A stretch of 64,000 nucleotides of DNA from Pegoplata infirma (GCA_963921195.1 OY992540.1:191875576-191939575), one strand, 5' to 3'; positions 1 to 11,520 are shown, numbered from the stretch's first letter. A program made the numbers and translations. The notes: a model not told the origin generated them from the letters alone.

Positions 1-261
1 TAAAAAGTTTTACGTTTTGTCGTTTTTAATAGAAAAAACATTTGTATAATGTTCAGTTTTTTCAAATGACTATTTCTGTTCTGTGTTTCAAAAATAACAA
101 CATAAAAAATACAGACTTTCATTAGCATTCAATTTTTAAAGTTATTTTTTTTTGTTCTGTAAGTAAAAATAAGTGATTTTTCTTTAAATTTTTATTGATT
201 TGTGTAAGTAATATTTTTTTTTTAAATTGTTGGTATTTTTTAATGAGATATCATTAGTTTT

Positions 262-935
262 TTACAAGTAGGTTATTTTTTTGAAGAAAAAAAAAATCAA
301 AAAATTATTTATAGAAATATAAAAACAAAATTTTATTAAAAATTTTTAAAAAAAATATTTCAATAGAAAATTGTAAAAAATAACCTACGAAATCATTAAT
401 TTTTAATGTTTTCGTAGGTTATTTTTTTGGAATTTGTTGGTAAAAATAACAGAACTGTCATTAATTTTTAATCTTTTCGTAGGTTATTTTTTTCGAATTT
501 TTTGGTAAAAATGAAAGAAAAAAACGTAATTTTTTAATGTTATTTATTTTAGAAAATTTTGTCAACAGTAAAAAATAAATGTTGATGTTTTCATTAGTTT
601 TTACCTACTTGTGCGGGTTATTTTTTTGTAAAAAAAAAATTCAAAAAATATTTATAGAAATATAAAAACATGTTTGTATCAAGTGACTTTGACACGATGG
701 GTAGTTGATTGCGGGATTACGAAGGCAGTTGATTGCGGGATTGATTCCCTAAAATTTTATTCAAATATAATTTAATGGAAAAATTGTAAAAATAACCTAC
801 GAAATCATTAATTTTTAATGTTATCATAGGTAATTTTTTTTTTTATTTTCTTGGTAAAAATAACACAACAATCATTAATTTTTAATGTTTTAGTAGGTTA
901 TTTTTTTGTTGGTAACAGTAAAAATTAAATGTTGA
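262..935. repeat. Two-copy tandem repeat with palindromic core
   Basis: Two diverged copies (about 262-590 and 600-935) share the order: poly-A tract, ATTTATAGAAATATAAAAAC, then a palindrome AACCTACGAAA...TTTCGTAGGTTA around 380-425 and again, decayed, around 790-835, then a second CGTAGGTTA-type site and AACAGTAAAAA-AAATGTTGATG. The second copy carries about 80 extra bases (670-750). No coding potential was seen. Confidence 0.6.
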
Positions 936-1206
936 TGTTTGTTAAAACAAATGAATAATTTCTGGAATTGCTTTCGAATGTTTTATCACTTGTTTTAAAT
1001 GTGTTTTTCATTTGTTTTTGCCTAAAAAATATTTAGAGTGTACTTTTAAATTTGGACTGGGTTTTTTCCGTAAAAAACATTTTTTTTTTGTAAATTCTTA
1101 CTGGATTTGTGTTTAAATAAGCATTTACAAAAAAAAAATGTTTAAACAGGTACGTTTTGAAATAGGTAAATTTTTAAAGTTTCTTAAAAAAATAAAAACA
1201 AAAAAT
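936..1206. other. AT-rich spacer, nothing recognised
   Basis: Poly-T/poly-A runs without open frames, palindromes or recognisable repeats. The first 260 bases of the window look the same. Confidence 0.5.
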
Positions 1207-2030
1207 TATACCCTTCACTCTAGTGATAGAGGGTAATAAGTTTGTCATTCCGTTTGTAACACCTCGAAATATTGGTCTTTTCATGATCCTCGATCGATTT
1301 TAAGACGATCTAGCGATGTCCGTCCGTCCGTCTGTCCATTCGTCCGTCTGTCTCTCTCTCTGTTGAAAACACGCTAAATTTTGAAAGGCTTTACATAGGC
1401 TCCTGAAGTTTGTCATATATGTTGGGCATTTACCTGGTCAGGTTGGTACTGCAATCCAGCGAAATCGGTACAGTGGTTCAAGAGTTACGAGCAAAAGACT
1501 GAATTTCGGCAAGGGTTTTTCGCGAATTTACGAGATAAAACACACGGTAACTTTCGAACGACAATTCTGAGGGCGCTGAAGTGTGGCACATATATTTATC
1601 GTGTTTCTATTCTAGTTCGTTTTAAATTTCAGCCAAATCGCTTCAGTGGTTCAAAAGTTATAAGCAAAACCCTGAATTTCAGATTGGTTTCACCTAAAAT
1701 TTACGTATTGAAAAACCCGAGTTTTAAAAAACAAGCTTTAAAAGCAATGATAAGCCACAAAATTACTTCACAGAGTATTTTTGTCACTCAGAAATATTTT
1801 TACACTAAAAAAAAAATTTACACTCGAAAGAAATTTTACACTCAAAAAAAAAATTAGCAAATTATTTTTTTTACAAAAATGATAAAAAAAAAGTTCTTTA
1901 TTCAAAATAAAATATTTTTAATCCAAATTGTTATTTTTTTTTTCACATTAAAAAATTTACTTTCCTTTAAAAAGGGCATTGTGGAGGGTATTCATAGATT
2001 CGGCCAAGTCGAATTTAACTTTTATACTTG
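1207..2030 (+). mobile_element. mini-me / DINE-1 (Helentron-type) element, near full length
   Basis: The 5' end is TATACCC...AGAGGGT. The conserved core GTTTGTCATTCCGTTTGTAA follows at about 1232, then CGAAATATTGGTC and a (GTCY)n tract at 1317-1361. These are the hallmarks of the dipteran mini-me element, later grouped with DINE-1/INE-1 and classed as non-autonomous Helitron-like (Helentron) DNA. The interior has A-rich ACACTCGAAAAAAA blocks. The 3' end is GGAGGGTATTCATAGATTCGG, then a short hairpin (TTCGGC/GTCGAA) and ATACTTG. The length, 824 bp, is close to the 837 bp of the copy at 52952-53788. It has no protein, as expected for a non-autonomous copy. Confidence 0.85.
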
Positions 2031-2040
2031 TTTTTTTTTT

Positions 2041-2510
2041 TAAAGGCACTTTTTCTAATAAGTACGTTTTCTTTAAAAGAAAATATTTTTTTAAAAATTA
2101 TGGGAGTTTATTGAAGAATTACAAAATTTTACTTTTGCTATTTTCATACTTCCTAAAATAATGGTCCTATAAACTTGAAATTTGAAACAAAGGATTGTCT
2201 GGCGGAAAAAATCTAAAAGGGTGAAGTGTGAAAAAAATAGTGTACTTTGGTACTTTTTTATTTCCTTCTGAAATAATGGTCACAGAAACTTTAAATATTA
2301 AGTAAAAGACCCCTTAGCACAAAAAAAAAAAAATCTGAAATGTACCTTTGAAAATTTGTACTGTGGTACTTTTTATATCTCCTGAAATAATGATTCTAGA
2401 AACTTAAAGTAAAAAAATGCAGGATCATCAAACAAAAAAAAAATGTTATGATAAAAGAGCTTTTCAGAAAAAAGTATATTTTCTGGTAATTTTTTTAAAA
2501 TAATGTCTTC
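2041..2510. repeat. Tandem repeat, about 114-bp unit, four copies
   Basis: The landmark AAATAATGRT occurs at 2156, 2271, 2385 and 2498, giving spacings of 115, 114 and 113 bp. Units also share CTATAAACTTGAAA/CAGAAACTTTAAA-type blocks and a GGTACTTTTT segment that resembles the 24-34 kb array. Confidence 0.7.
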
Positions 2511-3590
2511 TCTTTCACTCAAAAATAATTTTATACGAAAAAGATTATTTTTTGCAAAATAATTATTTACTTTATCTGTTTGTTAACACGGTGCACAGTG
2601 GGGTAATTTGAAAAATTGTTATTATATAGATCAAAAAACAAAATTTATCGTCAGGTACTTTCTTCTAAAAACCAAAAATCAAAACTATCTGTCAAATTAA
2701 TTTATTTTATATTTTTTTTTAAATACAAAAGAAATTATTATGTGTCAATTATAATTTCGCTCAACTACAATTATTTATGTTAAGTACCTATTTTTAAAGT
2801 TTTTGTTGTTCACACAATTTGTTTAAACCTGTCAATTATTATCCACTAAAATCATTAGTCATATTAATATTAACGATTATGACAACAAATTTTGACTAAT
2901 ATTTCCTTTTTGAAAAAAAAAAATAAAATTTTTAAAAAATAAAATAAAGAAAACAAACAAAAAATTAAATAAAAATATAAAATTACAAAAAAACTTCATG
3001 TGCGAAAAAAAATTATCGAAAAAAACCTAAAGTACTTGAAAACTCTTTACTAAAAGTGCGAGTGAAAGTTTACAATATTTTTTTTTTTGCTGTTGTATTT
3101 CTAATCTTATTTGCAAATAGTTAAACATTAATTTCTACATACTGAATGATGACGATGATGAGCAAATAACCAAAAAAAAAATACATTTTGTGTATATTTA
3201 ATTTTTTTTATTTTATTTTTTAAAGTTGTTAAAGTACAATAAAAATAATAAAAATTTAACAAAAAATAAAAAAAAAAAAAACATATTCATGGTTACATCT
3301 ATACTACAGACAATTTTTAAGGTTGGGTTTAATTTTTCAATAGATTTCAGTTACTTTTTTATGGCTCAAAATAATTATGTGGAGTTCAATTTTGTTATAT
3401 TTTATTTTTTTTTTTTGAAAAAAGTTACGCCTTATTTCAGTTTTTTTGATTGTTATAAACAACAAATATTTTGAAGTATTTGTAAATGAACTTTATTCAT
3501 GCCTTATATACCCTACGGTTACACAAAAAATATAATAAAAACTTAAAAAAATGCTAATTTTACAGAACAAATCTTGTCAACAATTATAGA
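2511..3590. other. AT-rich DNA without recognised features
   Basis: Long A and T runs with short chance open frames of very low complexity. No transposon termini or repeats were identified. Confidence 0.5.
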
Positions 3591-3594
3591 AAAA

Positions 3595-4570
3595 TTCCTT
3601 GTAATTCTCAATATGTTAAAAAAAAAACAAAGTTTATGAAAAAAAAGTTGTTTTTAATATTGATAAAAAGTTTCGTCCACATAACAAATAATTTCATTAA
3701 AATTAATAACAACAGGCTATAAAGCTTTTCATCAATATAATGAAATAATTTTTCTTTCAGTGTAGGGTAGCTTATATTCACTACTTATTTCATTTTATTT
3801 CAAATAAATACTCTCTTTTTATTTAGGTTTTTTGTCAATTCTCTATAGGCCTAAAACGTATGTATCTCATAGTCACCACTTATGTCTTTTTGTTTCTAAT
3901 TTATAGTCTCTTTTTATTTATCTCTTGTAATTCTCATTAGCTAAAAAATCAAAGATTATATAATAAGTTGTTTGTAATATTGATTAAAAGTTTCGTCAAC
4001 ATAACAAATAATTTCATTAAAATTAATAACAACAGGCGATAAAGCTTTTCATCAATATAATTTTATTCTCGTTAGGTAAAAAATTCAAAGATTATAAAAT
4101 AAGTTGTTTACAATATTGATTAAAAGCTTTTTTCAATATAACAAATAACTCCATTTAAATTAAAAACTACAGGCGATTAAACTCAATATAATGAAATATT
4201 TTTTATCAGCGTAGGGTGTTTCATAGTCACTACTTATCTCTTTTTATTTAAAATTCATCTCTCTTTTTTATGTTTTTTTTGTCACTACTTATGTCTTTTT
4301 GTTTCTAATTTATACTCTCTTTTTATTTATCTCTTGTAATTATCATTAGGTAAAAAATTCAAAGTTTATTAAATAAGATGTTTGTAATATTGATTAAAAG
4401 TTTCGTCAACATAACAAATAATTTCATTAAAATTATTAACAACTGGCGATAAAGCTTTTTATCAGTATAAAGACATTGTTTTTATCAGCGTAGGGTACCT
4501 CATATTCACTACTTATCTCTTTTTATTTAAAATACATACTCTCTTTTTTTTTTGTTAATTCTCTGTAGGC
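3595..4570. repeat. Irregular tandem array with AATAACAACAGGCGATAAAG units
   Basis: Four unequal units (about 3595, 3925, 4065, 4332) share TTGTAATTCTCATTAG, AATATTGATTAAAAGTTTCG, AACAAATAATTTCATTAAAA and AACAGGCGATAAAGCTTTTC. Some also carry AGCGTAGGGTA and ACTACTTATCTCTTTTTATT. Unit length varies from about 140 to 330 bp because segments are missing. Confidence 0.75.
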
Positions 4571-4898
4571 CTAAAACGTATTTTTTTGTAGGCTTTTTTG
4601 TTACCTACAAATTACAATAACAATTTTTTTTTTATACCAAAAAGGTTATTGACATGTGGGTAAAAAGTTGTAAAATGTGTGAACTGTTTAAAATTATTTT
4701 AATGTTATTCATTATGATCTTGTTATATTGTAAAATAAAAAAAAAATGCTGTCATTTAAAAAGAAAGTGAAATTTAACAAATTTTTAAACATGTTTTATA
4801 TTCTAGGAAAACGTGCGTGATTGAAATTTTGTTTTTTTTACGATTTCAGTTATTTGGAAATATTAACTTACAATTAGATAAATTAAATAAAATAAGTA

Positions 4899-5537
4899 TA
4901 ACACCGTCCGACAAAAATTAAAAAAAGTTGTTAGACATGAACTGCATAAAACACGTTTGAAACTAGAAACTAAATGTATTAAACCTGAACTTACAGTTTT
5001 CTTTTCGTGACCATGTTTCCTTTTAAAAGGACTTCAAAGTATTAAAGGATTCAGTTTTATAAAATATTTTTTTAATATTTGTACTTGTCCTAGGATGCCA
5101 CTAGTGATAAAAAATGAAAGAGGAGGATCTATACTAATTTTTCTATTTTATTATTTTTACATATCAGGAAAAAGGAGGTAAGTTACGTCCTATGAAAAAT
5201 TTATCCGAAATTTCATTCAAAATTTTCAACAAAATATTTTAATAAAGGTTTCAAAGGACGTTATTCACATCCTTTTATCTTAATTTGGCAAAATAAAATA
5301 ATGCAAACCTTAGGGGAGATCTTCCTCTTTTATTTGGCATCACCAGTGTTATTCTAGGACAAGTAAAAATATTTCAAAAATATTTTACAAAATGTATCCT
5401 TTAAAAATTTGAAGTCCTTTTAAAAGAAAGCAGGATCACGAAATGAAAACTGTAAATGCAGTTTTACTCCATTTGATCCCATCTTTCAGACGTGTATCAT
5501 CCGGTTCATGTTTAATATTGGCTGTCGGACGTTGTAA
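4899..5537. mobile_element. Fold-back MITE, TIR TWACAMCGTCCGACA, TA-flanked
   Basis: Termini TAACACCGTCCGACA and TGTCGGACGTTGTAA are inverted (13 of 15 match) and flanked by TA (4897-4898, 5538-5539). The arms remain imperfectly complementary inwards: CTTTTAAAAGGACTTCAAAG pairs with the GAAGTCCTTTTAAAAG segment near 5412, and CTTGTCCTAGGATGCCACTA with the CTAGGACAAG side near 5354. TA duplication and TIRs fit a Tc1/mariner-type MITE. No transposase is present. Confidence 0.7.
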
Positions 5538-5838
5538 TATTTAAATTTGAATTTGTCGACTTTAATAATATTCTCTATAATGTTAAAAGGTAAATTGTAA
5601 AAATATTTGTTTGAAAAAATAAATTTTTGATGAAAAACAATAATTATAAAGCTGATTTAATCGAAAAGTTTTTAAACAGCAAGAAAAAAATTGTGAATTT
5701 TTCAAACTTTTACAAAAAAAAATCTGGAATATTCTAGAAAAATTCGGAATAATCTTAAAAATGTTGTTTATTTTTTTAGAACCAAAAGGTATATAGTAAT
5801 AAAATGTATTTATTCGACATTTATACATATTCGATAAA

Positions 5839-7876
5839 CCCGAGTAAAAATTTTTATATGATGCAATACATAATGATATATAACACAATATATATTTACA
5901 CGCAATTTAATCCGAATAATGGTGGATGTTTTTGCATTAAAAAAGATCAACTTGTATAAAATATGATTCGATTTCATCCGAGTTTTGACCAGACATTGCC
6001 ATATTTCATTGGATCCAATTAGATCTAATTGCATAAAAACATAAAAAATCTTGGTGTGTTTTGGTTTGGATGAGATACACCACAGGTCAACGATACATTC
6101 ACCAAACATATAATTTTCTAAAACAAAAAAATTAAAAATGTTTGGGTACGCTTCGAACCAGATAGGTGATATACATAACCCTAACAAGGAAATGTTTAGG
6201 AACATTTTAAAAGTTTCTTATACTTTGCTTAAAAAACTTAGAACATTTTTGGTTAATTGGAAACATTTAATTGGAAACATTTATATATGGAACAGAATAA
6301 GCTATATATAATTTTATATTAAATTATACAGAAAAACAAATTTTGTATTGGCCCTAATATTATTTCATATATTTATATCAACCGTATACCTTTTAATCCG
6401 AATCATGATAAAATTATATATTACAACATATGACTGCATTTAAAAAAATTGGAAAATACCTCACAGGATGTATAATCATTAAAGGTGTCCTAACGACTAA
6501 GGTAATTTTTCAAAATCACTTTTTAATACGTGGTAGGGTCCTAAATTGTAGTTTTGTATCTAAAAATGAGTGAGCCAAAATTTGGAGACAATCGGATAAA
6601 AATAACTCGTGCCGAAAATGGATTGAAGTTTTGGGACACTCTTATCTGATGAAAAAACACGTTTTTTCTAGTTTTTTGAAAAATATTGGTATATGCTATT
6701 TTTTGTTAATTTTTTTGTTAAGTAATATGAAAATGGTAATAAATTACCTTTCCAAAAAGCTTAAAGAAATTCAAATCGGATGAAAAATAAGCATTTTACG
6801 CATACATGCCCCAGACCATTGCATGGTTTTTAAAGCCAAAATTTGAAAATTTTCAAAATTTTTAGGCAAAAAAATAAAAAAAAATAAATTTTACTTTATA
6901 ATTATATTAAATACATGTTATAGATAAAAACTAACAGATATGGTAGTCTAACTTTTTTTTTTCATTTGGCGTGGGTAGTGATATAATTTCCGCGGATTCC
7001 AAAGAAAATGAGTTTTTCTAAAATAATTTAGCAAATATGGGAAACAATTTTCTGTATTGTATTATACGAAGTGAAATACATAAATTCTGTAAATTTTTTG
7101 AGAATTCGGGCATCTTTAACCCCTTTTCGTCGAGGTGAAATGACAAATTTGAGACGTTATACATTTCTATAATACAAAATATCTGCATATATCCGATTTC
7201 TTAAAAATTACAGAATTTCCGTTTTACACTTCGATCCGCACAATAGAGCACAAATTTTCAAAAATTTGCTTAATTATTGTAGAAAAACGCATTTTATTTA
7301 AAATCCGCGGAAATTTTATCACTACCCGCGCCAAATAAAAAAAAAAGCTTGACTACCATATCTGCTATTTTTAATCTTAAACATGTTTTCAATTTGATCA
7401 TAAAGAAAAATTAAATTTTTACTATTTTTTTGCCTAAAAATTTTGAAAATTTTGAAATTCTGGCTCTAAAAACCATACAATGGTCTGGGGCATGTATGTG
7501 TAAAATGCTTATTTTTCATCCGATTTTAATTTTATTAGTCGTTTTGAAAAGGTAATTTAGTACCATTTTCATATTATTTCACAAAAAATTTAACAAAAAA
7601 TATCAAATACCAATGTTTTTCCAAAAACTAGAAAAAACGAGTTTTTCGTTCTTATAAGAATGTCCCAAAACTTCAATCCATTTTCGGCACGAGTTATTTT
7701 TAGCCGATTGTCCCCAAATTTTGGCTCACTCATTTTTAGATACTAAAGAACAATATAGGACCCTACCAGGTATAAAAAGGTGATTTTCGTTTTTAAGGAC
7801 ACCTCTAATAATCATATATGATTTATTATGTTTGTATCAAGTTATATATTGTTATATATGTTTATTTTTACTCGGG
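5839..7876. mobile_element. CCCGAG-ended element, copy 1, interrupted by a hAT hairpin
   Basis: The ends CCCGAGTAAAAA and TTTTTACTCGGG are flanked by AA on both sides. Removing 6480-7807 and one target duplication leaves about 702 bp. This aligns along its whole length with the uninterrupted 692-bp copy at 37028-37719. Shared internal landmarks are TTTTATATGATGCAATA, GGGTACGCTTCGAACCAGAT and GTTTGTATCAAGTTATATAT. The minus-strand open frames common to both copies are low-complexity chance frames. See the findings for the 2-bp duplication pattern. Confidence 0.8.
6480..7807. mobile_element. 1328-bp hAT-type fold-back element
   Basis: The ends are TAAAGGTGTCC and GGACACCTCTA, and the 8-bp target duplication ATAATCAT lies at 6472-6479 and 7808-7815. 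Nearly the whole element is one inverted repeat, with arms of about 660 bp meeting near 7140. Examples are GAGTGAGCCAAAATTTGGAG against CCAAATTTTGGCTCACTC, and GGATTGAAGTTTTGGGACA against its complement near 7665. TIR start TARAG and 8-bp TSD are hAT hallmarks. The empty site survives in the copy at 37 kb. No transposase coding was seen. Confidence 0.9.
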
Positions 7877-8213
7877 AATGGATTTATTTTAGCTCGAGGC
7901 CCACAAATATTTCTATTTATGATATTCTCATATTAGATTATTAATTATTATTATTTTTTAATTAATTGCTTTAAAAAGTTACTCATCGCATAGTTTATCT
8001 GTACCGATCAGTTTCACCTTCACTAAGGGATAATCAGCAGTTTTAAAGATTCTTTGATTCTCTAAAATTTGCTGACGATCCCTAAGCGGGGGTGAAGCTA
8101 ATCAGTACAGATATACAATGAGATGAGAAGCTTTTTTAAAGCAATTAATTAAAAAAAAAATCTAATATGAAAATATTTTTGGGCCTCGAGCTAGACTAAT
8201 TCTCTAAACGAAT
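7877..8213. mobile_element. Fold-back MITE with TTRGCTCGAGGCCC arms
   Basis: An inverted repeat of TTTTAGCTCGAGGCCC (7887) and GGGCCTCGAGCTAGAC (8181) closes a hairpin. Inner arms include TATTCTCATATTAGA/TCTAATATGAAAATA, AATTAATTGCTTTAAAAA and CAGTACAGATA. The right end probably continues to about 8208 (ACTAATTCTCTAAA), which resembles the longer TIR of the copy at 24555-24865. The left end abuts the CCCGAG element. A right-end fragment of the family lies at 35930-35981. Confidence 0.65.
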
Positions 8214-8673
8214 AAATCTGAAAAATTCTTTAAAAAAAATTGAAATATTGTAGAAAATTAAAAAAATTCCTAAAAATTCAAAAACTTTGGAAAAAATATA
8301 GTAACAATACAATTAGAAAAAAATTCCGGAAAAACTTTGTTTAAGAAAGCAAAAATTCAGAAAAGTTCGAAAAATGTTGAAAAATTTAGGAAGCGCAGAA
8401 AAGAATTTTAGAAAAATTTGAAAAAAAAATATAAAAGTTTAGAAAATTTAAGAATGTACAAAAAAACTAAAAAATATTAAGTAAAATTAACAAAACTTCA
8501 AGAAAAACTGGAAAATTCAGAAAATTTTACGATTTTCAACGTCTGAAATTTTTTTAAAAAATTCTGGAAATTTGCAAATTTATTTGGAAATTTTAATTAA
8601 ATTAAGAGAATAGCAACAAAAAAACTTATAAAAAATATTTGATGAGTTACAAATGAAATGATAAATTTATATA
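8214..8673. other. A-rich degenerate spacer
   Basis: Irregular AAAATTCAGAAAA-type runs with no regular period, no TIRs and no coding potential. Confidence 0.5.
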
Positions 8674-9719
8674 TTAGGTATTCCACACCAAATGTCCCGA
8701 TACAGAAAAACATGTGTGTCATGAATGTCTGAATAGGTGGTATGAATAGTTCTATATGGAAAAAAGAAAATTCTGTTATTGGTTTTTGAATTTTTAAAAA
8801 ACTAGCCTCCTAAGTCGTGGTATTGGAAAATTGGTCAAATTTATGTCGAGTTACCTTGTTTAAATATTTATAAAATTAAAACGGAATGCACTACAAACTC
8901 AAAAATTAACATTCTTGTATAGTTTTGTATGGGCTATCAATTAATTTTTTTTTTTTTTTTGGAAAATTTTCAGAACCCGTTTTGAAATTTTCCATTTTTT
9001 AAAAAAGTAAATTTATCAAAAATCCGGCTACTTTTGTTTTTTTTTTTTTTAATTTTGTTTGTAAAGTTTAGATATTTGTCTATTCACACAAAAAAATCAG
9101 ACATGTGTTTTTCGTTTCGAGAAAATCGCATTTGAATTTTGAATTTCATAACAATTTAGTAATTTGCTTGTATTTTCTTGTTTCAACAAAGCGTATGAGT
9201 AATATTTATGCAAATATTCAATTCGCTACATTAAAACAAGAAAATACAAGCAAATTACTAAATTGTTATGAAATTTAAAATTCAAATGCGATTTTCTCCT
9301 AAGAAAATGAAAAACACATGTCTGAATTTTTTTGTGTGGATAGACAAACATCTTTAAAAAAATTTAAAAAAAAGTGGCCGGATTTCTTATAAATTGGCAA
9401 ATTTAAAACGGGTTCTAAAAATTTTCCAAAAAAAAAAAAAAATAATAATCGATAGCCCATACAACACTATACAAGAATGTAAATTTTTGAGATCATGGTG
9501 CATTCCGTTTTAATTTGATAAATATTTAAACAAGGCGACTCGACACAAATTTGATAATTTTTCCAATATTTGACCACGCCTCCTAAGCCCAGTTTTGAAA
9601 ATTTGAAAAACCAAAAACGCAATTTTCTTAGTTCCATATAGGGCTATCCAAACAACCTACACAGAAATTTACGGCACACATGTTTTTCTGTACCGGGACA
9701 TTTGGTGTGGAATGCCTCA
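8674..9719. mobile_element. TGAGGC-family fold-back element, complete copy
   Basis: The left end TTAGGTATTCCACACCAAAT and right end GGTGTGGAATGCCTCA are inverted and TA-flanked (8672-8673, 9720-9721). The arms of about 500 bp are complementary over most of their length: CCTCCTAAG, TTGTTTAAATATTTATCAAATT, ATAGCCCATACA, AATTTAGTAATTTGCTTG. The loop near 9190-9230 holds GCGTATGAGTAATATTTATG. Other ends of the family at 15942, 19632 and 21066 are also followed by TA, supporting a TA target (Tc1/mariner-like). Its length is 1046 bp, with no protein. Confidence 0.8.
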
Positions 9720-9806
9720 TAGTTGATAAAATATGAAAAGTTTACATTTGAAAACTGTCAGCAGTTTTTACAGTTTTTATTGAGTCAAGTGCAACCATCA
9801 TTTAAT

Positions 9807-9960
9807 TATACCCTACACCACACTGTAGTACAGGGTATAATGAGTTTGTGCTGATGTTTGTAACTACCCGAAATATTGGTCCTAGACCCACTTTTAAGTA
9901 TACCGATCGACTTAGAATCACTTTTTGAGTCGATTTAGCGATGTCCGTCCGTCCGTCCCA
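9807..9960 (+). mobile_element. mini-me / DINE-1, 5' part only
   Basis: TATACCCTACACC...CAGGGTATAATGAGTTTGT, GTTTGTAACTACCCGAAATATTGGTC and GATGTCCGTCCGTCCGTCC mark the 5' half of a mini-me copy. The 3' half with the hairpin is missing. Sequence just downstream (GTGGGTTC...AAATGGCGATTAATT) recurs inverted near 13230-13270. Confidence 0.7.
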
Positions 9961-10371
9961 CAGTGGGTTCGATGGTACCCAAAATGGCGATTAATTCAGA
10001 TAAGCAGTAGTTTTAGAATATTATATTTTTTTATTGATGACATAATATAAACACGTAAAAATACACATTTTGGAAAAAAAAAATTGGAAAAAAAAAAATT
10101 TTTTAACCTGTTAGGCGTTTTTTTATTTTTCGGAAAAAAGGGTTTTAGTTCACAATTTTTGCTGTAACTTTGGAATGAAAAGCGATAAATTAATAAAAAA
10201 AAATGGAAATTAAAGTGCACATAATGTGCTCTCAAAGTAATCAAAGAAAGAACGCATAATATGTATTTATATTATTATAATTTTTTTTTTAAATCCAATT
10301 TTTGTTTTTCACAAAATCTCATAAATGTACAAATTTATCTGAAAAAAGTCCCAAGCAGAAATTGACGACGG

Positions 10372-10565
10372 TTATAAAAAAAAGCGTTCTGAAAGCACTG
10401 TAACAAAAAAAAGAACGTTCTCAAAACGTTATTTTCGAACGCTTTGCGAGCGTTTTCGAAAAGCGTTCTGAAAGCACTGTAACAAAAAAAAGCATTCTCA
10501 AAACGCTTTATTCGAACGCCTTGAGAGCGTTTTCGAAAAGCGTTTTGAAAGCACTTTATTAACAA
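10372..10565. repeat. Left subterminal repeats of the EnSpm-like element
   Basis: Two near-identical units of about 95 bp, starting AAAGCGTTCTGAAAGCACTG at about 10382 and again near 10460, and the start of a third. Each contains inverted copies of AACGCTTT/AAAGCGTT. Corresponding motifs occur at the right end (11690-11880). Confidence 0.75.
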
Positions 10566-10808
10566 AATACATGTTCGTTTCAAAATTAAATGGTTTTAAA
10601 GCAGTTTTTGCAAACGTTTTTAAATTTTTTTTGTAGTACATACAAGTATAGTATTTTTTAGATTATACTCAATTTTAAACAAATTGTTATAAAAACATTT
10701 TTTTAAATCAAATTAAATAATTTTTCCCTACCACCACATTGAAAACGCAAAATTTTGAAAACATAAAACATTTTTTAATTTGTAAATCTATTTTAAGTTT
10801 TTTTATTA

Positions 10809-11520
10809 TCATTTATGCAAAAGAGTTATAGCAATAGTTTCGTTATAAAATTTACAAATAATGCATTTAACTTCTACAATATGCACACTGACTTCAATAA
10901 CATCTTCACGTAAATTTTTAACGTTATAAAGTCTTATTTCTTTTGATGGAATTGGATAGACAAAATAATCGTTTATTTCATTAAAGATGTTGCCTTTTAA
11001 ATATATATTATCACATGTGTTTTAGATCGATTTGTACTAAAAATTTGGTTTACTATCATAATATTTCCATTACTAAGTAGAATTGCGTTATCAGGATGGG
11101 ATGCAGTAATTTTCAAACCATGAATATTAATAAAAGAAAACACAACTTTTGTTTCAGTGGATTCCATTACTTTGCCAAGAGAATACTTTTTGTTTTTATA
11201 ATGAGGATATACCAATGGAGCTTTATTTGGAGAGTTAACGGTATGAAAAACATGCAATTTTCGTTGAATTTCAGCAATTGGATTGTTCCGAGAGTTAACA
11301 ATCGATTTTAAGTAACCCAGACTGTTTTCAAAATCAAAAGCAGAGAACTGTGATATAGGTGCCCCCATATTTACTACATCATCTGCGATATGAATGAGAT
11401 TGTGAATATTCATTGTTTGGCAATTAGGACCATAAAAATGTGGCATACATTCCACAAATCTTCTTAATATTTCCTTTGAATAATTTGCTTTTAGAGTAGC
11501 TAATTTACCTTTACTAAGTT
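10809..11520 (-). pseudogene. Decayed C-terminal part of a transposon protein (DUF4218-like)
   Basis: Reading right to left, an open frame covers about 11520-10997 and continues in another frame to a stop at 10809-10811. The switch lies near 11020 and could come from an extra CA in an ACACA tract. The first frame holds FYGPN, NIHNLIHIADDV and FSAFDFENSLGYLK. This pattern (Tyr-Gly, Asn-X-His-X-X-X-His, Phe-Glu-Asn, Leu-Lys) is seen in DUF4218-type C-terminal regions of EnSpm/CACTA transposon proteins. The second frame ends with IICKFYNETIAITLLHK, like the hydrophobic tail of animal relatives. The frame is open upstream of the Met at 11455 to about 11520, where an A-rich stretch ends in TTAG. 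That could be a deletion edge or an old splice acceptor. The catalytic transposase domain is absent. Family assignment is from memory of motif patterns, not a search. Confidence 0.65.

Noticed and set aside
5810..6205. 131-codon minus-strand open frame, with a similar 83-codon frame at 37137-37388
   Set aside because: The similarity comes from two copies of the same CCCGAG-ended element. The peptide is low complexity, has no family match I can recall, and the second copy is truncated by a shift.
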